From the NCBI GenBank assembly GCA_015350385.1, contig WNKI01000002.1:9961546-10025545 (forward strand): 64,000 nt of DNA. The letters are read 5' to 3'. How positions within the stretch are numbered: the stretch's first letter is position 1; each line of letters begins with the position of its first letter. A model generated the notes under the pieces. The model was not told the origin of the DNA, made no database searches, and saw nothing but the letters and a program-made list of their open reading frames with translations. Made by a program: the position numbers and the translations under genes. This document shows, in pieces, positions 33,116-42,163 of the stretch. The DNA comes from Aculops lycopersici (lineage: Eukaryota > Arthropoda > Arachnida > Trombidiformes > Eriophyidae).

Positions 33116-35371
33116 CTACGTTGTTGTGGTAGTGGTTGCCTCTCCCTTCTTGGCTGCCTCGTCAGCGCCAGCCTTTGTTCCTGATAAGAACTCTTCGTAT
33201 GTCAATCGCTCCTTGAAGGGTCTCTCGCCTAGCAACTCGATCATATCGTCACGGTTGAGGGTCTCACGGTCAAGCAGTCTCTTTGCAACTTTCTCGACGG
33301 CCTCCCTCTTCTCCTCGAGCAGTTTGAGGGTTCTTGCGTAGGCTCGGTCGATTAGATCCTTGACTTCAGAGTCAATTATCTGCGCCGTTGACTCACTGTA
33401 GGGTTTCTCGAACATGGGCTCACCAGCTTGTGCCAAATCAAATGATAAATTACCTAACTTTTCGCTCATACCAAACTGTACCATCTGGGCATAGGCCACC
33501 TGTGTGACTTTTTTGAGATCATCCTGAGCACCTGTTGTGATTTTCTTGAAAAAAATTTGCTCTGATGCTCTGCCACCGAGAGTCATGCACATGCGGTCTA
33601 GTAATTGCTCTTTGGTGTATAAGAACTGCTCCCTAGGAACATACTGAGCATAACCAAGCCCTTTGCCACGAGGTATAATTGTAACTTTGAGCAATGGGTC
33701 TGCGTGCTCCAGAAACCAACCTGACACTGCATGGCCAGCTTCATGATAAGCAACTGTCTTTTTCTCCTCTGGTTGCATAACATTTGTCTTCTTCTCCATA
33801 CCAGCAACCACTCTATCGATGGCTTGTTCGAAGTGCTTCAAGACAACTGAGTCGCACTCGTTTCTGGCTGCAATTAAAGCAGCCTCATTGCACACATTAG
33901 CTATATCAGCACCAGTAAATCCTGGAGTCAAAGCGGCCATCTTCTTCGAAACCTCTTCTCGATTCAAATCGGTCTTGATGGGCTTTAGGTGAACTTGAAA
34001 TATCTCAGATCTACCCTTAATATCGGGGGCTGGTACGAACACCTGTCGATCGAAGCGACCTGGTCTAAGTAGGGCCTTGTCTAGGATGTCAACACGATTC
34101 GTTGCGGCCATAACGACAACATTTGTAGAAGTATTGAAACCATCCATTTCGACTAGAAGTTGATTGAGCGTATTCTCTGCTTCTGCTGGACCAAAGCTTC
34201 TGCCACTACGCTTCCTACCGACAGCGTCAATCTCGTCAATGAATAGGATCGAGGGCGCTTTTTGTCTGGCTGTCTCAAACATATCTCTTATCCTAGATGG
34301 ACCAACACCCACGAACATCTCGAGAAATTCTGATCCTGAAACACTAATAAATGGCACGCTAGCCTCGCCAGCTGTCGCCTTGGCCAACAGAGTTTTACCT
34401 GTACCTGGTGGGCCGGTTAATAAGGCGCCTTTGGGAATTTTGGCACCAAGGTCTGTGTACTTAGATGGGTTTTTGAGGAAGTTAACAAACTCCATAATCT
34501 CTTGCTTCGCTTCCTCGCAACCAGCTACATCTTTAAATTTGACATCAATATCTGCAGGGTTAACAATCTTTGCTGGCGAGGAAGACATACCAAAGATGCC
34601 TCCCCTCCTGCCAGCAGCTCCGGCTACGCCTGGACCTAAACTACCCATTCGGCTTAAGCCGTAGACTATGAATGACACAATGACTATTTGAGGTAGGATT
34701 CCCATATATGCGCTAAAATCGAACTCGCTTTTGTATATCACAGGCACCATTTCAGATATATCCTTTCCCATATCTCGCTGGACGGCCTCCAGATTTCGTT
34801 CGAGTGTATCGACACTCCCAATATTAAACCAAAGCTTAGTGCTATCATCGTTACCTGGCGCTCGAATAACTCGCGCCCATTTGTTGTTGACAACCTCAAG
34901 GCGTTCGATTGTGCTACTTCCAAGCTGCCAGGTGAAGTCTTTCCATGTGATCTCTTGGTAGCCGGATGAATTTACGACTAAGTATAGGAAAATACCGGCA
35001 TTAATACCAAGGATCGACATTAATACCTTGTTATCACCACCCAAGTTTGGTCCACCTGACTGTTTTCCACTTCGATTACCTCCGCTACCGCCACTAGACT
35101 TGTTGCCTCCTGGCTCGCCAACTTTCCAATTTGGCAACTTCCCATCGCTCAATACGATTGTTTGTAGAGTATCGTTTCCACCTGTCCCTCTACTATTATT
35201 GATTACAGGTGTTGGCTCGTTGGCATGATGTTCAATCAACTTATCTGCTATTACAGCTTTGAAGCCCTGAGTTCGCTCTATACTCTGTTGCACGAATCTA
35301 GTCGAACTCGTGGATATGATTCTCCTCGTTGCATTTAAACAAGCAATTCTTGTAAGTCCTAGGCGAAACAT
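33116..35371 (-). CDS. AFG3L2: Mitochondrial m-AAA protease subunit (AFG3L2 type)
   Basis: Single-exon 751-residue ATP-dependent zinc metalloprotease of the mitochondrial inner membrane. An arginine-rich, hydroxylated N-terminus (MFRLGLTRIACLNATRRIIS) is a matrix-targeting signal. A G/S/N-rich linker follows. Two helices, about 116-134 and 222-240, flank the intermembrane FtsH-ext domain. The AAA module has Walker A GPPGTGKT at 320-327, pore loop MFVGVG at 352-357, Walker B ILFIDEID at 375-382 and arginine fingers in RPGRFDRQ at 436-443. The protease centre is HEAGH at 543-547, with the third zinc ligand in TGAQDDLKK at about 613-621. All catalytic residues are intact. AFG3L2 is preferred over paraplegin by overall similarity. 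A very short 3' UTR is suggested by AATAAA read from 33102-33097. Confidence 0.94.
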   Translation of the reverse strand: MFRLGLTRIACLNATRRIISTSSTRFVQQSIERTQGFKAVIADKLIEHHANEPTPVINNSRGTGGNDTLQTIVLSDGKLPNWKVGEPGGNKSSGGSGGNRSGKQSGGPNLGGDNKVLMSILGINAGIFLYLVVNSSGYQEITWKDFTWQLGSSTIERLEVVNNKWARVIRAPGNDDSTKLWFNIGSVDTLERNLEAVQRDMGKDISEMVPVIYKSEFDFSAYMGILPQIVIVSFIVYGLSRMGSLGPGVAGAAGRRGGIFGMSSSPAKIVNPADIDVKFKDVAGCEEAKQEIMEFVNFLKNPSKYTDLGAKIPKGALLTGPPGTGKTLLAKATAGEASVPFISVSGSEFLEMFVGVGPSRIRDMFETARQKAPSILFIDEIDAVGRKRSGRSFGPAEAENTLNQLLVEMDGFNTSTNVVVMAATNRVDILDKALLRPGRFDRQVFVPAPDIKGRSEIFQVHLKPIKTDLNREEVSKKMAALTPGFTGADIANVCNEAALIAARNECDSVVLKHFEQAIDRVVAGMEKKTNVMQPEEKKTVAYHEAGHAVSGWFLEHADPLLKVTIIPRGKGLGYAQYVPREQFLYTKEQLLDRMCMTLGGRASEQIFFKKITTGAQDDLKKVTQVAYAQMVQFGMSEKLGNLSFDLAQAGEPMFEKPYSESTAQIIDSEVKDLIDRAYARTLKLLEEKREAVEKVAKRLLDRETLNRDDMIELLGERPFKERLTYEEFLSGTKAGADEAAKKGEATTTTTT

Positions 35372-36047
35372 CTCTATAATAAATAGCTATCTGTTATCCT
35401 GGCTGAATAAATTTAATGAGATGTAAATTTATATAATAATGATAACATGTTACTTCCAATAGGTAAACTTGAACTCGTGTTGTTTATATTTGAGTTCATG
35501 TGTTTTGAGTCAATGTGGTCGAACTTATTCTCGTTCACAAGTGAGCCAGCCAGTCAGTCGGCCAATAGCCTATTGGCAATAGGGCGCCTTAAACTTTTCT
35601 CTCTTTCTCTCTCTCTCCCTTTTTTTCGTCGCTATTTCTCACACGGTATTTCGACCTTCCAGAAGTGAATGGCAAAAGTTTTTCCCCTTGCGTCCCATAG
35701 AAATTCAACGCAAACTCTGTGTTTTGTTATGGATAAAAGATGCCATTTGTTTGGGCTTGTTATTTCAAACCGCCCAATGAAATGCACTTTGTGCCAAAGG
35801 CAGCTTTAGCCTGTGTAATTTGAATGATTCCCGCGAAGTTTTTCGGCGCACCCTCAGTGAGCCTTTAAATCTTGCGAATTATTAACCCAACAATCATTTC
35901 GCACAGAGCGAGCAAAAGAGTCAGAGAAAGAGAGAGTTAGAATGCGATCCGATACGATCAAATCAACAATGACTCATCTGCCCATATGACTGTCATTAAA
36001 CACGTGCATTAGTTTAGCTCAAATCACCTAAAGTCATTAACTTCAAA
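35372..36047. promoter_or_regulatory. Divergent spacer AFG3L2/SAC3D1
   Basis: 676 bp between divergent starts, presumably carrying both promoters. A pyrimidine (CT)n tract lies at about 35597-35622 and a GA-rich stretch at about 35908-35937. No gene seen. Confidence 0.4.
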
Positions 36048-37349
36048 ATGGTTGATCTCGATGAAGACTACGAAGCCATCTACAAGGGAGGCTGGCGTGA
36101 TAATCCTTACGACTTCGGAACAATTCCAGTTGGTTTAAGTCCATATATGTGCTCTATATCAGAAATGCAAGAAAGAGAGAGGTGCAAGAGATTGCACAAG
36201 TACGAGATTGAACCTGGAACTAACCCGCCGAGAGTGTCTAGAAAATTAGCCATGACAGAATATTCAAGATCAAGTGCTGGTCGCGAAACTGCCCATTCCA
36301 GTGATCTGAGACCCTGGAGTGTATTAGATAAAAGTTTAAAACATTTGCTATTAAATATTTGCTTCAAGGACGATGACTGGATGTTTATTTGTGATTTTGT
36401 CTTCGATCGACTCAAGGCCATCCGTCAGGAGATGGTTATACAAAGGATTGAAGGCAGTAGATATATCAAAATTCTCGAGGGTAGCTTGAGGTTTTTAATT
36501 TATTCCATGTACAAGCTTACCTGCACCCTCAAAGACTACAGCAAAGTTGTCTACTCAACACCCATAATCTCAATGGATGGCCAAGTTACAGGCTTGGACA
36601 ATTATGAAATGAATGTGATACGTGAGATGAAACTAACGATGCAATGTATTCGAGATTGCATGAGAACCCTTATAATTCAGTACCAGGAGAATGTGCCAGA
36701 CAGTCCAAATCGACCCATTTTTGAGGCTTTGAATCTCATTGTTAACATGCCTTTTAGTCCGGGTTTTTGTGCAAGCTCAACGGAGTATCAAGCAAATAGA
36801 GAACTCAGAAACAGTAACCAAGTATTCAAAACCGTGTTCAGAATGTATCGAGATCATTTAACTGGATTCCACTTGTCCGCCCTCAAGCGACTACCTCAAC
36901 TTATCGATCATCCTATACTCTTACTAGCCTACGCATCAATACTACCTCAGCTCCAAATCCATCTTATTGCTAGAATGCGAAGACTCTACGCATCGCCCGG
37001 CTCTAATCAAGCGAGCATAGAGTTCATATGTCGTTGGCTGTGCCCGAATTGGCTGGACGACGACACCCAAGTTAGAGAGCAATTTGTTCTCATGTTAGCC
37101 ATTCAGTTTGGCATTTATAATGTAGATCTCAACATATGCGATTTTAGGAGTTGTAAGAAAACCATGATATTCAAGGATACAACTATAACAATAGATACAA
37201 ACGGATCGTCCGCTCCCACCTCAGGAGTGGACAACGAAACCCGATCATTTGCCCTCCAATTGATTCTTGGTAGAGATTGGTTTATGTTTCAGGAGGCGCT
37301 CAAGATTCATGGGCTCGAGACAATCTTGGACCCAGAGCGGCCAGTTTGA
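36048..37349 (+). CDS. SAC3D1: SAC3 domain-containing protein 1
   Basis: Single-exon 433-residue SAC3/GANP-domain protein. Family members are linked to mRNA export (TREX-2-like) and, for SAC3D1/SHD1, to centrosomes and the spindle. The family opening is present with small changes: SPYMCSISEMQERERCKRLHKYE (residues 31-53 region), then MTEYSRSSAGRE at 69-80 and DLRPWSVLDKSLKHLL at 86-101. DWMFICDFVFDRLKAIRQEMVIQ at about 112-135 is the diagnostic drive-helix block. The remainder is helical as in the domain. The C-terminus after residue 360 is less conserved. AATAAA is at 37444-37449. Identity rests on these ordered motifs. Confidence 0.9.
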   Translation: MVDLDEDYEAIYKGGWRDNPYDFGTIPVGLSPYMCSISEMQERERCKRLHKYEIEPGTNPPRVSRKLAMTEYSRSSAGRETAHSSDLRPWSVLDKSLKHLLLNICFKDDDWMFICDFVFDRLKAIRQEMVIQRIEGSRYIKILEGSLRFLIYSMYKLTCTLKDYSKVVYSTPIISMDGQVTGLDNYEMNVIREMKLTMQCIRDCMRTLIIQYQENVPDSPNRPIFEALNLIVNMPFSPGFCASSTEYQANRELRNSNQVFKTVFRMYRDHLTGFHLSALKRLPQLIDHPILLLAYASILPQLQIHLIARMRRLYASPGSNQASIEFICRWLCPNWLDDDTQVREQFVLMLAIQFGIYNVDLNICDFRSCKKTMIFKDTTITIDTNGSSAPTSGVDNETRSFALQLILGRDWFMFQEALKIHGLETILDPERPV

Positions 37350-38335
37350 ATGAAAAAGTTGCCTCATATGAATCTATGTTAAAAATGGGATCTCTTAAAA
37401 AGAAATTCAATTCAACTACTTCGAGCCAAGACTTGTTCATGTCAATAAAACTTCTAATTTACCGGGGAGTTTGATCGCTAATCTCGAAAGTCTAGTTAAG
37501 TTCGATTGAGTCCTCTATATCCCCTGGCCAATACTAAGTCAGGGATTATATGCCGTCTGTCGGTCAGCTATGTCTTAAACTACCTGTTGATAGCAAACAA
37601 GCAAATATTGACGCACGTCATGGCATTCTCACCAAGATTACGCCGGTTGTCTGGTCCACGGAATCGATTTAGTTTAATCGAGTGGAGGCGCCTCATTGAG
37701 GTTTTTAGGGATACATTGGAACGCCGATAAGTCGAATTCTGGGTGGTTTTACTCTCTATTCGTTATATAGACGTATATGCGGTCGATTGACGCATACTCT
37801 ATGCAAAAATGGCTACGATGTGCGATTGGCAACTTGAGGCTTCTAGCTACTCGTTTTCTCTCTGAAAGATTGTAATTTTGCAACCTGTTGGAATTGTCAC
37901 ATTAAACTCTCGCCTTGTCTTAACTTTGTCACAGCAAACACTCAGTGTCAATAGAATTCTGCATAACTTTTGATCATTACCTGCAAATGCGACACTCGCT
38001 GCACCTTGAGGGCCCCAGAAAAAGTCGATTCGAAGGTGAGATTTTAGAGCAGTCAGCCAGATGAGTCTACGAGGGAATAGATGCTGTTCAAAATAGAAAA
38101 ACTTCGAATGCCCGATTGTAGTTGACTCAAATGATCGTTGACGTGAAATATGTCATAAAATCAACTCGCTTACTATTTCAAGAATCAATCATAATTATTC
38201 CACCAAATTTGGGCTGCCAAGTCTTCAAATTACCGGACACTCAACACGCAGTTCTAGATTTATTTATTTGAGCGACTACAAAGGTAAAGCGTCGATTGAA
38301 TTGCTTTTCTATCTATATCTTGCAAAAGCGATGCC
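37350..38335. other. Spacer downstream of SAC3D1
   Basis: About 1 kb with no supported gene. It contains the SAC3D1 3' UTR and the 3' end of the minus-strand orphan gene. A plus-strand basic frame near 37620-37730 (MAFSPRLRRLSG...) is too short to call. Confidence 0.35.
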
Positions 38336-39489
38336 TCATTCGCTCGCCCCCTTCTGTTGCTTGTGTAATCCCGCCATGGTGCCCAGGAATAGGTTATTGA
38401 CCTTGTTATCATTGTAGGCCAGCACACTTTTGCATAGAACAAATGAGCCCCAAGTTTTAGGGACCTCGCAGTTTTCCTTCCCATTTTTGGTGCAAATTTC
38501 ATGAGGATAATTCAGATTTGGGAGCCAATCTTCTTCGATTTCCTTCAGCTTATCGCCAAGCGCATCCACGTAAAGCTTGCATCCGTTCCTCAAATACTCA
38601 ACTCTCTCGACGCGTCCCATTTTGTTCTTGTCAAGATGAGCAATCATTGCCTCGTGAATCGCTTGACCAAAGTTGCCACTGAGAAGATCCAAGATGTTTC
38701 CAAATTTCAACAACTTTTTCTCAACCTTCTTATCAAATGGATCGCTTTTCTCCAAAATGTTTCCCTTGATTTTGCTAAACGTTTCTGTCATTGTATCAAT
38801 AGGTTTCCAAATATCCGGTGTCAAGATGGATGTTTCCCGATGTTCCCAACCTTGATTCTCGTATATCTCCACTTCAGGGCTTCAGTCTAACAGAATCCCT
38901 GCAAAATGGCTTCCACTGCACGTCTAGAATGCGCCAGGGCCCCAAGACCACCTAGCGACTTGGATCCAGATGCAGCTTGTTTCAAATTACCAACAGCATG
39001 CAAACCAACCGGAATCGGTCCGTTAATATCACCTGAATATAGCGCAAAAAACCGTATCTAGATGTCACTTGTATTGCAAAAGTTATGCACGATATTGCAA
39101 AAACAACACCTGCAAACGTTTCAGAAGCATGATTCTGAGCTTCCGGTTATGTCAATGTCATGCTATCGCGCACAGTTTTCGCAATACAAATGTTTCTAAA
39201 AATATTCTTTCTTCTGATTTGACGTCGAGGGCGAACCGAGAACTCTAGCGAAGAAACTCTGAGTTAATGTTGATCAGGATGCGTATGTGAGCTTCGAGGC
39301 CGAGAACTAAGGCTCCTAATCGCCAGGAAAGGGAGGGTCTGGTTGGCGGTGCGAGGCTGTTGCCACATTTGTATTTGGGCAGGCGAAGTTAGGCACCATC
39401 AGGAACTTCGGGATGACTAAAGGTTTGGAATTTATGCTTACCGACGTGATATTGGGTCCAATTTTCATTTATGTATACTGTTTTTTCAT
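38336..39489 (-). CDS. Orphan gene, at least two or three exons, boundaries partly uncertain
   Basis: The last exon (38871-38336) encodes about 178 residues without an ATG start, so coding exons must lie at higher coordinates. A coding-like stretch at 39032-38888 (GDINGPIPVGLHAVGN... RRAVEAILQ) begins right after acceptor TATATTCAG. A further 48-bp piece at 39489-39442 (DEKTVYINENWTQYHV) ends at donor GTAAGC, and these two join in frame as HVGDINGP. That segment faintly recalls the C-terminal GD motif region of pyridine-nucleotide oxidoreductases, but no NAD/FAD loop was found upstream. The last exon is helical with four cysteines (NGCKLY, EICTKNGKENCE, VLCKS). No function can be assigned. 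Reading across to the last exon needs removal of 20 nt (38891-38872) or use of a weaker donor upstream; a frameshifted pseudogene is also possible. Confidence 0.45.
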
Positions 39490-39492
39490 CTG

Positions 39493-40165
39493 TTGAGATT
39501 TTATCATCAAATCATGACCAACAATCCATGAGATTATGTGACAGACTCGGAGCAGCTCAAAATTTTTGTCACTCATAATGGAGATCCCCAATTGGGGCCC
39601 ATGAATATTTATTTGCTCTCATATAACTCGATTCCCCGACCCATCATTTGACTGAACGTTATGGTAACATATATCTAGCTTCTTAGCATATCAGATCTGC
39701 AAATTGAGAGCAGATAATTCGAGTAATAAGAGACCGATCACTTCCGGCTTGGATTTGTTTATTTTTATCATGAATGGCTGTGGTCTCGTTGGCTGAAGAA
39801 ATTTACACACCAAATTTCAGCCATACTTCCTTGACATCTCATCTAATACATTGGGCTACTCAGATTTTGCATATAAATAAATTCTTTCCGAATACTAACC
39901 TTCATACCTCACTCACCTCCATGCCAGTTTCCATTCGCCAAGGTCGCCAGGAGCGATTACGACCACTACTCATGCGCTATATCTTGGCCCGAGTAAGTAT
40001 GAGTCCTCGACTAGCGATAACAATTGCTATTCTTTGGAAATTTTTATGGAGGACCCTTAGAACGAAATGAAATTCTCCGCGCAAACTATTGTCTCATGTT
40101 CCCTGACATCCAAAGATTTATTGCTAAATTTTACACAATATAGTATCACCCATTAACATTTTCAA
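39493..40165. other. Spacer, possible unidentified first exon on plus strand
   Basis: No supported gene. A plus-strand frame running to a strong donor (GTAAGTATG at 39993-40001) begins with an ATG at 39921 and reads MPVSIRQGRQERLRPLLMRY; no partner exon was found. AATAAA at 39878-39883 and AT-rich DNA are present. Confidence 0.3.
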
Positions 40166-40831
40166 TCAATATGGACATGATTGGGCCTCGTTGCTAAACT
40201 TGTTGTGTCTCAGCACATTTGGGTCTCCGTGAACCTGAAACTCAAAGTTGTTAGTGACCAGTTTTATCGACCACATGTCGCTTCTCTCTGGTGGATCGCA
40301 GGGATAACTGATTAGTTTATCGGAACACTTGAAGTGCTTATGCGGCTCGCTTCTGATCACAGGTGAGGTGGCTGAGCACTTGACCAATCTTGGGTCAATT
40401 GGTTCCGGTGGGTCCATGAGTATAGTTAGCCCGTAAACCGTTGGTTTGTCCGCCTCGAAGTGATATTTCAGTCTCAGTACCGCGCATTGAGCGTTTATTT
40501 CCAAAATTTGATGATCACTTTCGTTTTTGCTCTTGGATCCTAGCTCTGAGTCTGCCGTTAGGATTCTTATGGAATCCAACTGCAAAGGCAAAAACTTGAC
40601 GTTCAGCACATTAGTCTTGTCGGTAAACTTCAGGTATCCGTCGAAATCAACTAAAGCAGTGAAGTCTTCGTTGGCTATGTCGCCCAAATTGTTGGTTTTA
40701 GGAGGGGAGTCAACCAAGTTGCAAGTGAAATTTGGATCTCGTTGAAGCACCAGGTAAACGGCTGTAACAATTAAAACTAACGCTATTATCACAACTGTCG
40801 CGCCAAAGACAACTTTTTTCATACTCTCCAT
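40166..40831 (-). CDS. LAMP-like lumenal domain on an N-terminal membrane anchor (copy 1)
   Basis: A 221-residue single-exon protein. A helix at about residues 6-28 (KVVFGATVVIIALVLIVTAVY split by short polar ends) is followed by a domain with six cysteines at 37, 116, 152, 169, 178 and 219. The layout parallels one LAMP lumenal domain: TC near the start, a strand QCAVLRLKYHF matching LAMP's C-x-x-L-x-L strand, an HFKCSDKL segment matching the Y-K/S-C strand, then NNFEFQVHGD and a closing F...A..SC. In LAMPs the helix follows the domain at the C-terminus; here it precedes it, giving type II orientation. The tandem neighbour at 41041 is a clear paralogue with the same six cysteines. Alternatives are a V-ATPase Ac45-like fold or an unrelated secreted domain. 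Confidence 0.75.
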   Translation of the reverse strand: MESMKKVVFGATVVIIALVLIVTAVYLVLQRDPNFTCNLVDSPPKTNNLGDIANEDFTALVDFDGYLKFTDKTNVLNVKFLPLQLDSIRILTADSELGSKSKNESDHQILEINAQCAVLRLKYHFEADKPTVYGLTILMDPPEPIDPRLVKCSATSPVIRSEPHKHFKCSDKLISYPCDPPERSDMWSIKLVTNNFEFQVHGDPNVLRHNKFSNEAQSCPY

Positions 40832-41040
40832 CCTAATTATCGCTAATTTTGATTGTTAGAAACTGTAAATTTATCCAAAACTTGAAATTGACACAATATT
40901 CAGCTAGAGGATGGGCTGCAAAAGTAGTAGGTAGGATTACCCTGGATGGACATCTTGCATTTAGCTGACAAAAACCTGAAACAACCTGAAAACAGGTGTC
41001 TAGCGACGCGTGGGTCTTTCGTTTCACTTTATTATCAAAA

Positions 41041-41691
41041 TCAACTAACATTACAATCGTCAGCTGGTGTAGTAAACTCCAAATTCTCATATTTCACTGG
41101 ATCACCATCGACTTCAAACTCAAGCGAATAAACATAGAGACTCGTTTGCATGTTGTAAACTGTATTAAAGCAAGGATACTTTTCCTCCTTGTCGCAAGAA
41201 TAATGTTTGCCTCCTTCGAAGATCAACATTCGATCTGGAAGTTTGCATTCAGATAAGTCGCTGGTTATATCTGGATGTGGCTTCACCAATACTAAACCAG
41301 CATATTCGACTTTCTTACCTGTGGCCGTTAATCTTAGTTTCAATGTTGCGCAATTGGAATCAATGAGTAATATTGTACCCTTTTGGCCAGTAACATTGTC
41401 CTCTGTCAAGACCGTGATAGTCTTAGCACTTAAGGAGATGTATTTATTCGATCTTGCACCTTTCTCACCGTTGTAATAGCTCATTAATAGGTAAGCATCA
41501 AGTCTAGCCAATGCTTTGAAGTCACTAGATGCGACTAATTTTGTTTTTCCCTTAGATGCCGGAGCCTCGTCGAGCAACATACATGTTGAATCATCGCCGG
41601 AATAGGAAATGTAGACGACAAATATAATTACTAAAAGCGCTAAAGCAATGGCAATCCCACTAATTATAATATTCTTTCGGTCCAACTCCAT
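41041..41691 (-). CDS. LAMP-like lumenal domain on an N-terminal membrane anchor (copy 2)
   Basis: A 216-residue single-exon paralogue of the gene at 40166, same strand, about 210 bp upstream of it. A helix at about residues 8-28 precedes six cysteines at 37, 114, 149, 166, 174 and 213, nearly the same spacing as copy 1. NCATLKLRLTATGKKVEY, then KHYSCDKEEKYPC, then YSLEFEVDGD and F-TTPADDC give the clearest LAMP-like pattern of the pair. NVT at 99-101 is one N-glycosylation site. Divergence between copies is high outside the cysteines, so the duplication is not recent. A lysosomal or endomembrane role is inferred from fold similarity only. Confidence 0.78.
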   Translation of the reverse strand: MELDRKNIIISGIAIALALLVIIFVVYISYSGDDSTCMLLDEAPASKGKTKLVASSDFKALARLDAYLLMSYYNGEKGARSNKYISLSAKTITVLTEDNVTGQKGTILLIDSNCATLKLRLTATGKKVEYAGLVLVKPHPDITSDLSECKLPDRMLIFEGGKHYSCDKEEKYPCFNTVYNMQTSLYVYSLEFEVDGDPVKYENLEFTTPADDCNVS

Positions 41692-41938
41692 TTTGAGATT
41701 TATTTCGAAGATTTACTTGCAAACCAAATACTTTTTCTTGGATAACTTGGATATTGGCAAAAGTAATATGGACACCATGGAGTTCAAAGATTCGATTGGA
41801 GCGAATGAATCCCGAAACGTGTGAACTCCATCACAATCAAGCAGGTCGCCTCAACGCGGGAGTCCGAAAATTGCCATGACAACGGGAAGTGGATAAAAAA
41901 CAATAGACCAAGTAGCAAGTTTGGAGGAAACACAAAAC

Positions 41939-42163
41939 ATGGTATCTCTTGATCAGGATGTGATCAACAAGTGGTTGCGTTGGTTGCGTTTGGAATCGAT
42001 AAGACACACAGTAGCCTCTGCTCGTGTGTGCCGAAGACTCATAGCTGCACACTCTCTTTGGATCGCCTACTACCCAAAACTTTGGATTAAATATCGTATA
42101 CCGATTCATACTGATCGTATTGGCACATGGATTCCAATCGCTTTTCAATCGCTACATGTATAA
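41939..42163 (+). CDS. Short F-box-like frame, possibly a remnant
   Basis: An ATG-initiated 74-codon frame reads DQDVINKWLRWLRLESIRHTV then ARVCRRLIAAHSLWIAYYPKLW, which resembles the F-box pattern of an L-rich helix, VCRRW-like core and LW end. A second short frame at 42245-42445 has CCRRLRLWFNFLMQAFHDIWF, also loosely F-box-like, and another at 42587-42835 is unassigned. They could be exons of one gene, decayed tandem copies, or chance. No convincing splice chain was found. Confidence 0.3.
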   Translation: MVSLDQDVINKWLRWLRLESIRHTVASARVCRRLIAAHSLWIAYYPKLWIKYRIPIHTDRIGTWIPIAFQSLHV

